Shown: positions 44,265 to 55,859, counted from the first letter of the stretch. The stretch is DNA of 64,000 nt from Helicostylum pulchrum (GCA_025677825.1 JAIXMO010000011.1:283001-347000), one strand, 5' to 3'. Numbers and translations are program-made. The notes: generated by a model from the letters alone, not told the origin.

Positions 44265-45597
44265 GGGGGACCACATTGCTACATTATTTAAAAGAAAACA
44301 TCGATAGCTTTAACATACTAGATGTTTTTAAATATTTCAATTTTTTATCAGAAGAAGAATGCAGAAAAGAATTCAAAAGATTAGCTGTATTTGCATCACT
44401 TACCAAAAAAGAGCCAATATATGAACGTTTGCGACGTTTCGCGGCAATGCAAGAAAGCAACAATTTCAAAGTAAGAGTTTTGACTACAATTTATTTCGCT
44501 CACTAATGATGTTTTATAGATTTTAGATAGCGAAGCTTGTAAGAATTACTTTCAAATCTAAGAGTACAAGAAATTAAAAGTTATACGAAAATGCAGCTTG
44601 GAACCGAGAACGCGTAGCAGCAATAGAAAGCTCAAATGTTTCAAATGCGTTATTAGGGGTAAATATTTACACTATACGGAGTTGCACCTTTGGTATATTG
44701 TTACTAATGATTATATTGACAGACCCTAGCTATTGACAGACACGACCCACTGCCAGGCGCTATACAGTATGCCAATACGTTTATAGCGGCGACAACAAAC
44801 AGAACAAACTCAAACTGATAAACGAAGAATTGACAATATCAGTTTTGAAAGCAACAAAAAACAAAAGGTAATATGTAGGACTAGACTTCACACTTTCTTT
44901 AACAACAAAGCGACTGTTTTTGTAAAATGGTAAAAAAAAAAAGAAACGGTGACAGAAAAGTGTTACTTAAAATTATTTATTTTATTATTAGGGATACCAT
45001 TTCTGCCGTATTTCAAAGTATCAAAAATTCAGATAAAAAATTCTGTCGCCCAGACATTATTTTTTGTACAAAACATGAAGATGGTTCGGTTGTAGAAGTT
45101 GGCAATGCTGAGATCAAGCCAAAAAAAGCAGCTAAAAACTTGTTGACACGGATCGTATTAAAGTACTTGAAATTGCGGAAAGATAACTACATCTTCGCTC
45201 AAAAACAGCACGCTCGTCAGAAGAGCTGTATACATTTGGTATACAAGTATATGGTAATTAATTGCATAATATACAATATGATTATTTTATTTACACTTCT
45301 CTTTAAGAGAAAATACTGTACAATACATTGTTTATTTCAAAAAAGGGCTTTAAACTCTGTACCTCTTATTGACGAAGTTTAAGAATTGTTTTCAGGATTT
45401 AAGGTATTTTTTTTTTAGTTATTTAAACCATATCAATAATTATGCAATAATAAATAACAATTTCTTATTACTATTAGGAGCAAATGGAAAAATCTGTTGT
45501 AAAAACAAACAACTTAGTATCCTCATCCGTCTTCCTCCTCCATCTTCCTCCAAAAAAATCAGCTTATTCCAACAATAGCATACTGTTTTAAAAATAT
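43957..45597 (+). pseudogene. Decayed multi-exon gene of the repeated family
   Basis: After the shared 5' part, coding blocks continue: FLSEEECRKEFKRLAVFASL with YERLRRFAAMQESNNFK ending at a GTAAGA, then ENAAWNRERVAAIESSNVSN and ALLG before a GTAAAT, and TLAIDRHDPLPGAIQYANTF. From about 44930 comes ISAVFQSIKNSDKKFCRPDI, VEVGNAEIKPKKAAKNLL, then a shifted frame. Stops occur at several joins. VSNALLG matches VNANALLG in the 25.7-26.8 kb relic. The FCRPDI..VEVGNAEIKP block is a distinctive conserved-looking motif. Product unknown, probably a Mucorales multicopy family. Confidence 0.45.
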
Positions 45598-46173
45598 GAT
45601 TTAATTAAGTTCAATAAAAAACTATTTATTTCTTATTTATGTGTCAAGTTATGTATAAAAGTATGTTATTTCTGGACCTTCTGGTTTTAGCAATTAACTT
45701 TACGATTAATAGACCACCGACAGAGCCCTAACGTTATATCTTTACACACAATGAGTCGCCTTTGATAGACCAGAGGACGCGAGGCATCTCAACATAACTA
45801 ACCAAAGTTTCCGCAAAACGCAAAAATAGCTGTCCGGCATCATGTACAAAATAAATTGGTACACTACAGTTAAAGAATGATGCGACTTATTTTTGATAAA
45901 GCCTAAAAAAAATAATTAAATAAGAGTATTCAGCATCTATGAGATATTTTCATTTGAAATTACAGGAGTTGTGTGCATTTGCAATGATGTTAAAGAACAA
46001 AAACCCGGAGGTGGAGTAAAAGAAATAACCGTCACTTTTTTTTTTCGGGTTGCGAGTAGGAAAGGGCCTGAGATAGGGTAGGCCTGTCGAAAAAAAAAAG
46101 TGAAAAAAAAAAAGTGTGAGCTCAAAGGGATATACGGGTTTTTTCATATACACATATATCACTCTTTTTTTCG
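45598..46173. other. Intergenic: 5' flank of the mitochondrial uL2 gene
   Basis: No gene supported. The block 46038-46120 contains TTTTTTTTTTCGGG and AAAAAAAAAGTGAAAAAAAAAAAG runs in opposite orientation, close to the start of the next gene. Confidence 0.5.
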
Positions 46174-47265
46174 ATGTTTCGTTTAGGAAGAGTACTTCAA
46201 CAGGTTAGCCAAAAGGCGCCTGTGGGTCGTTTATACCAACAACCTTCGACCAACATGACTTCTTTAATTTCACGTTTCAGTCAATTACGTACCTTCACTT
46301 CAAAGCCTACTACTGTCGATTCAGCTGGACCCTCATTTTTGACAGGTTTCAACACACAAGGTAACGCCATGAACAGTATCAAATCTTCTGCTACGCCTTC
46401 AAGCCAATTTAAAACCAAAAAGCCTACAACACCTGGTAAACGTTGGTTAAAGAGAGTTCCTCGTGATCATCTCTACAAGGGTAAAGCTGTTCGTAGCTTA
46501 ACCATTGCTAAACGTAATAGCGGTGGTCGTAATAACAGTGGTCGTATCACTGTTCACCATCGTGGTGGTGGACACAAGAGACGTATTCGTCTTATAGATT
46601 GGCACCGTGCTGAGACCGGTATTCAAACCGTCAAGAGACTTGAACACGACCCTGGACGTACTGCTTGGATCGCTTTATTAGAACACGATGTCACAAAGAA
46701 GCTCAGTTATATTGTTGCCCCTCATGGTGTTAAGGCAGGAGACAAGGTCACCTCTTACAGAGGCCAACAAGAAGAAGGTAGCGATAGTTCAATCACCCGT
46801 ACTGTTGCAGTTGATGTTGGTAACTGTATGCCTCTCAAGATGATCCCTGTCGGTACAATTTTACACAACATCGGTTTAAAGCGTAATGGTCCTGCTATTA
46901 TCGCTAGATCTGCCGGTGCCTATGCACAATTAATTCAAACAGGAGAAACTGGATATGCACAAGTACGTTTATCAAGTGGCGAAGTTCGTTTAGTTCCAGT
47001 TGATGCATGCGCTACAATTGGTGCAGCCAGTAATCCTGATCATCAGCATGAAATGCTTGGTAAGGCCGGTAGATCTAGATGGCTTGGTATTCGTCCTACC
47101 GTTCGTGGTATGGCTATGAATGCCTGTGACCATCCTCACGGTGGTGGTAGAGGTAAATCTAAGGGTAACAAAGATCCTAGATCCGTTTGGGGTGTCTTAT
47201 CTAAGGGTGGTAAGACAAGAAAGACACCAAACCAATTTGTTGTTAAGCCAAGACCTAGACGTTAA
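46174..47265 (+). CDS. RML2: Mitochondrial large-subunit ribosomal protein uL2m
   Basis: A single-exon gene of 363 residues. The first 85 residues are a basic, Ser/Thr-rich mitochondrial targeting region (MFRLGRVLQQVSQKAPVGRL). The uL2 body follows: TPGKRWLKRVPRDHLYKGKA, GRNNSGRITVHHRGGGHKRR, then IRLIDWHR, KRLEHDPGRTAWIALL and IPVGTILHNIGLK. The C-terminal signature WLGIRPTVRGMAMNACDHPH with GGGRGKSKG is near the peptidyl-transferase-contacting part of uL2. This is a bacterial-type uL2 imported into mitochondria. Gene length, start and lack of introns raise no doubt. Confidence 0.97.
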   Translation: MFRLGRVLQQVSQKAPVGRLYQQPSTNMTSLISRFSQLRTFTSKPTTVDSAGPSFLTGFNTQGNAMNSIKSSATPSSQFKTKKPTTPGKRWLKRVPRDHLYKGKAVRSLTIAKRNSGGRNNSGRITVHHRGGGHKRRIRLIDWHRAETGIQTVKRLEHDPGRTAWIALLEHDVTKKLSYIVAPHGVKAGDKVTSYRGQQEEGSDSSITRTVAVDVGNCMPLKMIPVGTILHNIGLKRNGPAIIARSAGAYAQLIQTGETGYAQVRLSSGEVRLVPVDACATIGAASNPDHQHEMLGKAGRSRWLGIRPTVRGMAMNACDHPHGGGRGKSKGNKDPRSVWGVLSKGGKTRKTPNQFVVKPRPRR

Positions 47266-47452
47266 AATTTCTCTCTTCACACAACCTTTTCGTATATATA
47301 AAACAAGAAGCCTTATTTTTTTTTGTAATATTCAACAATAAAGCAGCAACTACAACAACATTAACAAAAAAAAAAGAAATAAAAAAAATTACATACTTAG
47401 AATTTTAAAATAAGTCTTTTTTTTGTTGTTGTTGCTACTATTTTTCTGTTAA

Positions 47453-48103
47453 ATGTCTAATCAAAAGAAAGAGTACGTCTTTAGCAATTGCGAGCTCGAT
47501 TTTATGTTTGTGGTAGAAGGTATATATAATACAAACGAAAAACTTCAAAATGCTTTATCTATTTTATTAGAATGGTGGGCAGAGACGGATTATACGGAGC
47601 CTGATGAAAGTTGTTCGATATGGAAAGAGCCAATTTACACTGAGTACGGTATCTGGAAAGACTCTCGCCCCATTGTCTATGATATATGCCATGAACCCAT
47701 TTACAGTGACTATGAAATATGGCCAGATCCCAATGGCTATACTGATACCACGAGTGAAATATTCCAATGTAACTTTGACCAAATGACAGCAAAAAATGAT
47801 TCTCAGATAGTATCACAAGAATACGCTATTGACGAGTTTTTTATCATTAAAAAAGATGCTGTCAACCTTGAAGATTTACATTATTATTCTAGCAGAGATG
47901 ATATTACAGAACCCGAGCTAGTCGATCAATTTAATTCATCTAGTCGCAATAATGAAGAAAAAGCTGTCGAGGAGAATAAAGTTGTTGAGGAAGATAGCGA
48001 ACTCATAGTTAATTTTAATAATTGGATAAACTTTGATAGTATTGACCATAAAGGTTTTTTTAACTCATGTAAATTGATTAAAAAATTGACTACTGAAATT
48101 TGA
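47453..48103 (+). CDS. Acidic protein of unknown function with an internal repeat
   Basis: A single-exon ORF of 216 residues from ATG 47453, 190 nt after uL2m. It is strongly acidic and rich in Trp and Tyr in its middle. That part contains two related segments, SIWKEPIYTEYGIWKDS and HEPIYSDYEIWPDP. The C-terminal third is Glu-rich (NNEEKAVEENKVVEEDSEL) and may be disordered. No transmembrane helix, signal peptide or known motif is visible. A T-rich leader with TTGTTGTTGTTGC precedes the ATG. I do not recognise the family. The length and coherent composition make it a probable real gene. Confidence 0.65.
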   Translation: MSNQKKEYVFSNCELDFMFVVEGIYNTNEKLQNALSILLEWWAETDYTEPDESCSIWKEPIYTEYGIWKDSRPIVYDICHEPIYSDYEIWPDPNGYTDTTSEIFQCNFDQMTAKNDSQIVSQEYAIDEFFIIKKDAVNLEDLHYYSSRDDITEPELVDQFNSSSRNNEEKAVEENKVVEEDSELIVNFNNWINFDSIDHKGFFNSCKLIKKLTTEI

Positions 48104-48700
48104 ACCTTTTTACTTATTTATAGGAAGCATATAGGGAAGTTTGTCTGAAGTGACAATATAACACTTTAAAAAGTCAAATATGAATAAAACCGTACCCGTA
48201 TTCTTTTGCCTCCTTATCAGCAACCAAGCCTCATTATTATGTATTGACTACCCTGAAATCTATTAATTAACAACAATAAAAAAAAAAGCTTCACTGACCC
48301 GCACCTCCTTTTCTAGATCGGCAATTGTTTAAATTCAATAAGGTGGTACAAATGTAATTATAGAAAGATATGAAATCATTATTAGGTCTATCACCATGAT
48401 TTTTTTCAAACCAAGGAGAAAAAAACTCTCTTTTTTTTTATACATGTATTTTTTTTATGTTTTTTTTGTATTTAATGAAAAGTTTAATATTGGACGATTT
48501 ATATATAAACAAGAACCCCACACGAAGCTATATATATATCGAATTAATTGGCAATAAGAATAAGCGGGTGGTTTAGTCTCTAATCTTTTTCTATTTTTTT
48601 TTTTCGAGGTGTTTAAATATTCTGTTATTCGCATGCCTTTTTAAAGTCCCACCTGTGTACTCCCTTTGGAAATCCTTCTAGACCCCCATTGAGGTAAAAC
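48104..48700. other. Intergenic, about 0.6 kb
   Basis: No ORF supported. AT-rich with TATATATAT tracts near 48530, then the TATA element listed next. Confidence 0.5.
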
Positions 48701-48710
48701 TATATAAAGG
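48701..48710 (+). promoter_or_regulatory. TATA element of the gene at 48798
   Basis: TATATAAAGG lies about 90 nt upstream of the ATG, a plausible position for a TATA box followed by a 30-60 nt leader. Confidence 0.5.
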
Positions 48711-48797
48711 GCTCCATGTTTTCTTTTTCTGGCTTTTTTTTATTATTATTAATACCTAAAAAAACTACACAGAAAAACTTGCACATAAAAAAAAAAT

Positions 48798-49245
48798 ATG
48801 CTACTTATCAACAAACTTACATTATCGGCTTCTACTTTCACTGTCAGTACTAATAAAAGAAAGAGAACACCAAGTATGGCATCTATTACGCCTTTATTAC
48901 AGCGTATCAAAAGATCTTTCCTTCAAACTAAATCTCCCAGTACTAGTACAACATCTACTCCTAGAAGATCAAATACCGTTCATTGTTGCAGATCTGAAAA
49001 GAAATTAAGTGATGATGGTATGTCTTGTCTATCATAAATGAAATGTTGATTTTTTGCTAATTTTTTTTTTCTTTTTGATAGACGAAAAATCAGTCTTATT
49101 TTGCACCGATGATACCAAATATTATGCATTGCGTCTGGAACGTTCAATGTCTGAAAAGAAGTATACTCAACCTGCTGAAAATTGGTGGTCTTCATCGCCT
49201 CCCATTCAAAATAATCATCATAGTAGACCTATCATGATTTGTTAA
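48798..49245 (+). CDS. Small Ser/Thr-rich protein of unknown function
   Basis: Two exons, 48798 to about 49016 and about 49082 to 49245, joined DDDEKSVLFC, give about 127 residues. The N-terminal half is basic and Ser/Thr-rich (STNKRKRTPSMASITPLLQR), with possible basophilic kinase sites (KRKRTPS, TPRRSNT). The second exon has TDDTKYYALRLERSMSEKKY and ends PENWW-like AENWWSSSPPIQNN. No membrane helix or enzyme motif. A strong TATA element upstream suggests an inducible gene. I do not recognise the family. The intron with GTATGT and TTGATAG ends supports it. Confidence 0.6.
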
Positions 49246-50289
49246 ATAGCATTATATTTTGTTTGTTGCCATTTTTTTTTTTTTTTTGTATTTACATTCG
49301 TATTTATTACTCTTTTTTTCCCCCTTATATAATTACAACCCTTCATTTATACATACCTTCATAATATTCAAACCTTTCTAATAAACACATTTCATATACT
49401 TTTTTTTTTTGAGAGAAAAAAAAACTTTTTTACATGAGATTTTGTTACACGATGCTATTTTAGATTGACGATATGATATCACTTGTTTGTAATATGCCTA
49501 TAATAAGATTTATATCCTGTTGTTACACTCTGAAAGGAAAGGAGCAACCACATTTTTTTATTACTAGCATATTTTAAAATAACCAAATTGTTTATATATA
49601 TAGTAATGCTGTCGCTGTCATAAAATACATGATGGTGACGATAATAGGTAAAGACACATGCTGATATCGAATTAGCCTTTTTTTATTTATTATTGTTTTC
49701 TAGAAGAAGCGTTTACCTTTCTGTCGTAAAAATACCGGAGCTTAATCCTACGTCTGCGGTAGAAATAATGTTCATTTGGTCGTGGACGGCGTTCCTGTCG
49801 CTACAAATAAATTTAACTTTATACGGATAAAAAAGGGGGTGTACTAATTCATTGTCAGTCTTAAAGAGAGTTACCTGGTTCTCGGCTAGCTTATAATTGG
49901 TTATATTAATCTTAATCGAGGAAAAGTCTCCATGTTGTATGCCTCAAGTAAATAGGCATTATCATTCAATCCATTTTTATCATTTTTCATCATGATTGGT
50001 ACGAATTATATGTTTATCTCTTTTTTTTTGCTCCTAAATTTCTTGTAAATCAATTTTTTGTTATTGTACATAAACAGTTCTCTGCCCTGCTTTTTCGTAA
50101 ATCTAATTTAGGTAAGAAACGTTTTCAGTTCCCGTACCATGTACAGCGCTTACAGGAGAGACGGTAAAAAAAAGGTGTAATTTTTAAGGGTAATGGTATT
50201 CCCGGAAATATGAAGGAAAGCTGGCCCCATACAGGTACAGGAAACTTGCATGAAAAACATGTTTATTTAAAAAGTTGAAGTGATAATAA
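49246..50289. other. Intergenic, about 1 kb
   Basis: No gene supported. T-rich 3' flank of the previous gene, then AT-rich DNA with no clear frame. Confidence 0.5.
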
Positions 50290-50817
50290 AAAAAAAAAAT
50301 GAGAGAAAATAGAATAGAAAAGAGAAAGAGAAGAATGTTAACGAAAGGTTTTCTATTTTTTTGTAACAAACGTAAGCTATGTTGACAGATGTTTGGGCAA
50401 TTTTTCGGGCTTTGTCCATTTCGGAAGTAAATATAATGATGTTGCTGTGCAAGTCATCAATCTTAACAAGGCATTTTTTACCATCGACTATTCTGTAACA
50501 GACAGTGTAGAAATGATGTCCATTTTGAGAAGTAGCATATACTCTACCATGCAAGACATATTCTATAGCACCGACACCTTTTTTTTTTACACCTTCTTAT
50601 CCTCCCTTCCTTCACGGAAGAGTTCATTTGTCTTCAATTTTGGTATTGTTTCGGCCAGATTGCAGACTCTTGATAGTATCATATCATCAGGCTGAGCTTC
50701 AGGTTCATCACTCGTTAATTAACTGTTCGTTTAGAAGCTTGTTTTATCGTGATTTCGTCGCGCATCACTTTTTTAATAACGTTTTCAAAGTCATTTTTAG
50801 TTTTTTTTTTGCCATAT
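50290..50817 (-). pseudogene. Relic of an unrecognised gene, possibly element-derived
   Basis: Coding-like blocks on the minus strand are in order but in different frames: DFENVIKKVMRDEITIKQAS near 50740-50800, then a stop; PDDMILSRVCNLAETIPKLK with TNELFREGR near 50615-50690; HGRVYATSQNGHHFYTVCYR with IVDGKKCLVKIDDLH near 50440-50550; and EMDKARKIAQTSVNIAYVCY. The first block looks like a short helix-turn-helix start. I cannot name the family. Broken frames mark it as a pseudogene. Confidence 0.4.
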
Positions 50818-51218
50818 CAAAATGAATAATACACACCCAAAACAAGACTGACATCACCTACATTTAGCTGGTGGTAAAGGAATTGACATTTGTCTGAGTG
50901 GTTATGGTAAAGTGAAAAGCACGACACTATTTTCCTGAATTGTGCGACACTCTTTTCTAAAAACATACGACACTGTTTTTTTTCAAAGCGCGACACTTTG
51001 ATTTTTTTTTCTTGCGACATCATTTTGACAAAAGGTGTATATACAAGATACAATGGTAAATAGTAAAAAATTGCCAACACATTTTTCAAAAAAAAAGGGG
51101 AAACCCTGTACAGACATTTCACTCATTATTATTTTGTAAGGGCACGAGTTTAATATTATTACAGAAGGAAAAAAAAAATATGAAATTCCTACATCTATTT
51201 AAAACTTTTTTTTCTCTA
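50818..51218. other. Intergenic, with short CGACAC-type repeats
   Basis: No gene supported. The words GCGACACT, ACGACACT and GCGACATC recur six times between about 50920 and 51020, spaced about 18-25 nt apart. Confidence 0.5.
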
Positions 51219-54200
51219 TTACTCAGCACGTTGCTTGCCCTTTCCTTTATCCCTCTTTTTCATAACGGTTTTCACTTGATCGTTTTGTTCGCTTTGTTTG
51301 GCTTCTAATAATGCAGCTTGTAAAGCAGCGTCATCATCTTCTTTCACTGCCTCTTCTTCTTCTTCTTCTACCTTTTCAAACTTTTCTCTAACTTTGGAAT
51401 AATGAGCAAGTTCAGTAGCGGATACACTGGGAATCAATTCTTCTAATGCCTTTATGAAATCGATTTCTTCGGCTTGAACGACAATTTCGTCTGGTGTGAC
51501 CAAATGAGATAAATAATATTGTGCTGTCAAAGGATGAGGTAAATCAGGTCTTTCCTCCTTATTTAATTGGTTGACCTTTGTTTCAATTGAGTCCGCCACA
51601 CGTGTCATTGCCTTTAACATTGCATCCGAACAAAGTGCATAGAAATCTGCACCTGTATAGTGGAAAGGACAGCGATCTGCAACACGTCCAAGATCTAAAT
51701 CTGGATGAAGACGGAACCTATGTACAAAATAAATAAATATATACTCCTAATTTCCCCCAACCCCCCTCCCTCCCAAACTTACTTTCTAGTTAAAGCTTCA
51801 ATAATTCTTAATTGTGATTCGTGATCTTGACTAACACCAAGATAAAGTAGCTTGTCAAATCTACCGGGACGCAATAAAGCCGGATCGAGTAAATCAGGTC
51901 GATTGGTTGCTCCAATAACAAATACATCGCCGGCTCCTGCTTCTTCTCCGCCATCTCCCATACCATCCAACTCTGCCAACAATTGACTCACAATACGATC
52001 CATCACACCACCAGAGTCACCCTTTTCTCCACGCTTGGGTGCTACTGAATCCAACTCATCAAAGAAAATAACACAAGGCTTTGCATCACGTGCACGCTGG
52101 AACACACGACGTACATTGGCTTCAGATTCACCAATATACATGTTGAGTAATTCAGGACCCTTGACAGAAAAGAAATTAAGTGAACAAGAGGTAGCAATTG
52201 CTTTCGCAAGCAAGGTCTTTCCGGTACCGGGTGGCCCATATAATAAAATACCACTACGTTTTTTAAGACCGGCTCCAAAAAGTTCGGGATGTTCTAAAGG
52301 TAATTGAATGGTATCCAAGATATCATCCTTGACGTGGGCTAAACCACCTACATCGTCCCAAGTAACATTGGGAATCTTGGGGGCGCCAATTGAATCGGAA
52401 TAACTGGCTCGGGCCTCTCCTAACGCGGCGTCAAAATCGGATGCAGTTAATGTAATACCTGCAGCTTGAATATCTTGTGTTGTTACTAAACTTGCATTGG
52501 AAACTACGGAAGAAGATCCTTCTTCTGATTCTTCTACGCGATGACTATAATAATAAAAAGGGTCAATAACCTTTTATAAATAAATTAAATAAAAAACTTA
52601 CATTGCACGATCAATACGTTGTAAAGAAAGAACACCAGCTCTACCTACTAAATCTACTAAATCTTTAGCAACTAAAGCAGCAGTTTGCGTAGCTAAATTG
52701 GCAAGAGAAATATCGGGAGCCAATGGACTATCATGCAATAAATTATGGAGGATCTGCAAACGCATCTTTTCGTCAGGGGCATTGATCGAAACCTCATGTC
52801 TAAAGCAAGATAATACGCTGGAAGGTAATGTATCGATATCACCGGTAGTAGCAATCACCATAACCGGGTATCCCGTAGATGCATGAGCTGCGTTCACGTT
52901 TTTGATACATTCTTGTAAAACAGTTGCCAATAACGGCTCCTGTCCTGATTCTACCACCGCACTCTTTTTAGCCAATCCTTCCATATGGCGTACTAATACC
53001 ACGCAAGGTGCAAGTGCAGCAGCCTTATCAAACTTGGCACGCAAATGTACCTCTGTCTTGGCATCTGTATCCGATACAATATCATAAATCGAGAACTCGT
53101 ACAAGTGTATACCGAGGTCCTCTACAATTTCTTTGACCAACGTTGTTTTACCGCCACCGCGAGGGCCATGGAACAAGGCGTTACAGGATAATTCAAAGTC
53201 ACGGCCCAAAGGATGTAACGAGGAAGAAATTAATTCGTGTAATTGTTTATAGGCGACTGAACTGGATCTTTGCAAAGGTAATTTTTCAGCAAAGTCGTAA
53301 TAGTGAGAGACAGGACCGACAGGGACACGAGAGTATTCGATACCAGTTTGTATCATTTGTGTTTTACTAGGTACAATACGACGCCCGGAACCAAAATAAG
53401 ATGGGTGGATTTTAGAGTCGTCAAGTTGGTCTGCAAGACGAGTTACTTTGAAGTAAGCCATTGTGGTGGGTTTGGTATACATGGTTGTGTTTACTTCATC
53501 GTCATGTGGACGTAATCGAGCCGTTTCTTCGTCTAGACAGATGGCAATCACGTCTCCTTTACAAACAATACGTTCCTTGGCTTCAAACCAGTGCTTTAAC
53601 GATTCAAGAAATGCTGATTGTAAAGCTTTATCCATCGAAGCAGGTGAAGCAATACGTGCAATACTAACGGCGGTTGCAACAGGTGGTCCTTCAACTGGTG
53701 GTGCAGTAACTTTTGTAATCGAGACTTTGACAGCATCCATAGAAGCTGGTGGAAGAGGTAAGCCCAAGTTAAAGTAAAGTACAGGAGGAAGATAAGCAGC
53801 GGTTCTATTTAAACCAATGATTTAAATTAAATTTGTTAAATTTTACTCTGTATATAAACTTACTGGTTGGATGTCTCATCAATACCATAGACTCGGCATA
53901 ATCTTGATTTTTTAGGATCATTTGCACTTAGTAATACCCAATCTCCACTAAAAACCCCGCACTTTGCTAAATCTTGAATATTAATAAAGATGCGAGATTC
54001 ATCATCATCCAAGGTATTGGGGGAAGGATAAAGTCGAGCTTCGGGCCACTGCTTTCGTAAGATAACAGCATTGAATTCTTTTGGTTCAATGACTTCAGGT
54101 GTATTGGGTGTACTTAATAAATTGAATCCATTGCAAACTGGAGACGTAGCAGTAGAAGGTGTCGTTTGTTCTTGAGAATCAGATAGATCAACAGCTAATA

Positions 54201-55009
54201 CACGCGTACGATCACTCGCCAAAATACATCCTTGCTGCACTGGGTTAGTCATTAAGATTTCAAAACTGGTTCCATTTTCGAATTTACAAGTTTCGGAACT
54301 ACGAATAATTCGCTTTGGGTTTTGAATAAATAATTGGATCAAAGCTTCTTGATCTATTTTTTTTTTTAAAAAAAAATACCGGCTTAGTCCTTACTATAAT
54401 CTCACACATACACACGCTCTGTCTCTTTCTTACCTTTTTGTGCAAATTCATAGGATGCTGTATTCGTTGCACCAATGATAAGTTCGTCCAATTCAATTAA
54501 TTCGACAGGTTTTACTTGTACGGTACAGGTATATGTATCCTCTTCATCATCCTCGTCTAATCTGGCCATAGCATCCTTACCATATACTGTTTGAATAAGC
54601 TGACTACTGACATAAAGTAAATTTTTACCATCCTAATACACATATGTTAACTACCCTTTTTTTCTTTTCTTTCTCAATAGCACTTGTATTTTTTTTTTTT
54701 GTACTTACCCCTTGTTGAGTTGGTTTACAGTGAGCAATAAAAGAGTTTAAAGCAGTTTTGTTTTTAGGGTTTGTAATGGGAGAAGGAATGGCCAAGCTTG
54801 GAATAGTTACAGACACAGTAATATATTCTATATAAGTTTTTCAGCAGGAAGTTAACATCAAGTTGTCCATTTAGAGAAGAAGATAAAAAAAAACTACCTT
54901 GAGTGCCATTGGCAGGTACAAGTGATTGCCACAAGTCATTTGAAACTTGAACAAATTGGTCTTCTTGACTAGAAACTAAACTCAAGTTTGCAGTAGTAAA
55001 CAAAGGCAT
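51219..55009 (-). CDS. PEX6: Peroxin-6, AAA+ ATPase of peroxisomal import receptor recycling
   Basis: Pex6 forms a hexameric motor with Pex1 and pulls ubiquitinated Pex5 out of the peroxisome membrane. Starts [14 protein letters not shown] at 55009. About eight exons give roughly 1,090 residues. After the N-domains, the first AAA module (D1) has a degenerate Walker A ([15 protein letters not shown]) and no clear Walker B ([14 protein letters not shown]), as is usual for Pex6. The second module (D2) is fully conserved: [85 protein letters not shown]. The C-terminal end is acidic, then Lys-rich ([13 protein letters not shown]). Short introns hold T/A palindromes (about 54357-54376). Order and length match fungal Pex6. 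Confidence 0.95.
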
Positions 55010-55547
55010 TTTTTTTTTAGTTGTGGAAAAGAAGAAGGGAAAAATATGGATATTATATTTGTAAGATATATGTGACAATTATTGAAAAGCCGAATATGCT
55101 CTTTTTTTCTGTTCCCCACGCTTTATAGTTACTTTTTGTACTACAGTCAGGCTTATGAGTTTTGTCGGTTGGTTTGGTAAGTAGTAATTGACCATTTTCA
55201 TGTGAACGTTAGTTTAATATTTTTAAAAAAAAGAGCTTGCAACAATATATAAGCTTTAACAAGTACAGATATTTGATTATGTACTGTAGACATTGTTTGA
55301 CACAGTAACAAATAGGCATTGTTTCTTCTGTTGTAGATTACAAGAATATGTCAAGTGGGTAACTGAATTTACTTTTGAAAGAAACTCACCTTTTTAATTA
55401 AATAAAACTCAAAGTTTTTAACGCTTAATCCCCCTTTTGCATATATATTTTTTAAATTTTAATAAAATTACGACTATTTAATATGTCAAAGAAATCGTTT
55501 TCATTGTTATAATTCAGGGGGAGCTGATCGATTTTTTTTTTTTGGCA
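55010..55547. other. Divergent promoter region between PEX6 and the small gene at 55611
   Basis: No ORF supported. T and A runs. The right end has the TATA element of the small gene. Confidence 0.5.
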
Positions 55548-55554
55548 TATAAAA
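55548..55554 (+). promoter_or_regulatory. TATA element of the 68-codon gene
   Basis: TATAAAA 57 nt before the ATG, followed by a CT-rich leader (TTTCTCTTTTTCTCTCTTC). Confidence 0.5.
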
Positions 55555-55610
55555 AGAGGGACCTTTTTTATTTCTCTTTTTCTCTCTTCTTGTCTTATTT
55601 TTAACCTACA

Positions 55611-55817
55611 ATGCTTATACCCGTGGTTAGCGCAAAGTTAGCGTTTGATGAAAGTAACGAACCGTTTTTTATACTTCAAGGTCTGGAGTATCAAGGCGTT
55701 GATAAATGTTCTACTTGGCAGGAGTTTGCTGATGTTGAAGCTCTGGAGCTAGAAAGAAAGGACCAGGAAGATACTCTTCGGTGGTGGCAGTTTGCTGTAT
55801 CTCATGAAGATAACTGA
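55611..55817 (+). CDS. Small acidic protein of 68 residues, unrecognised
   Basis: ATG 55611 follows a TATA element and a pyrimidine-rich leader, as in other genes of the window. The protein reads MLIPVVSAKLAFDESNEPFF, then LQGLEYQGVDKCSTWQEFAD, and ends RWWQFAVSHEDN. It is acidic (ALELERKDQEDTLRWW is probably a helix). No family recognised. The stop is followed about 40 nt later by an A run of about 44. The promoter context and even codon use support a real small gene. Confidence 0.55.
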   Translation: MLIPVVSAKLAFDESNEPFFILQGLEYQGVDKCSTWQEFADVEALELERKDQEDTLRWWQFAVSHEDN

Positions 55818-55855
55818 GTTGCGTCCGTGTATATCATTGTAAATAGAAGAATAGA

Positions 55856-55859
<4 letters not shown>

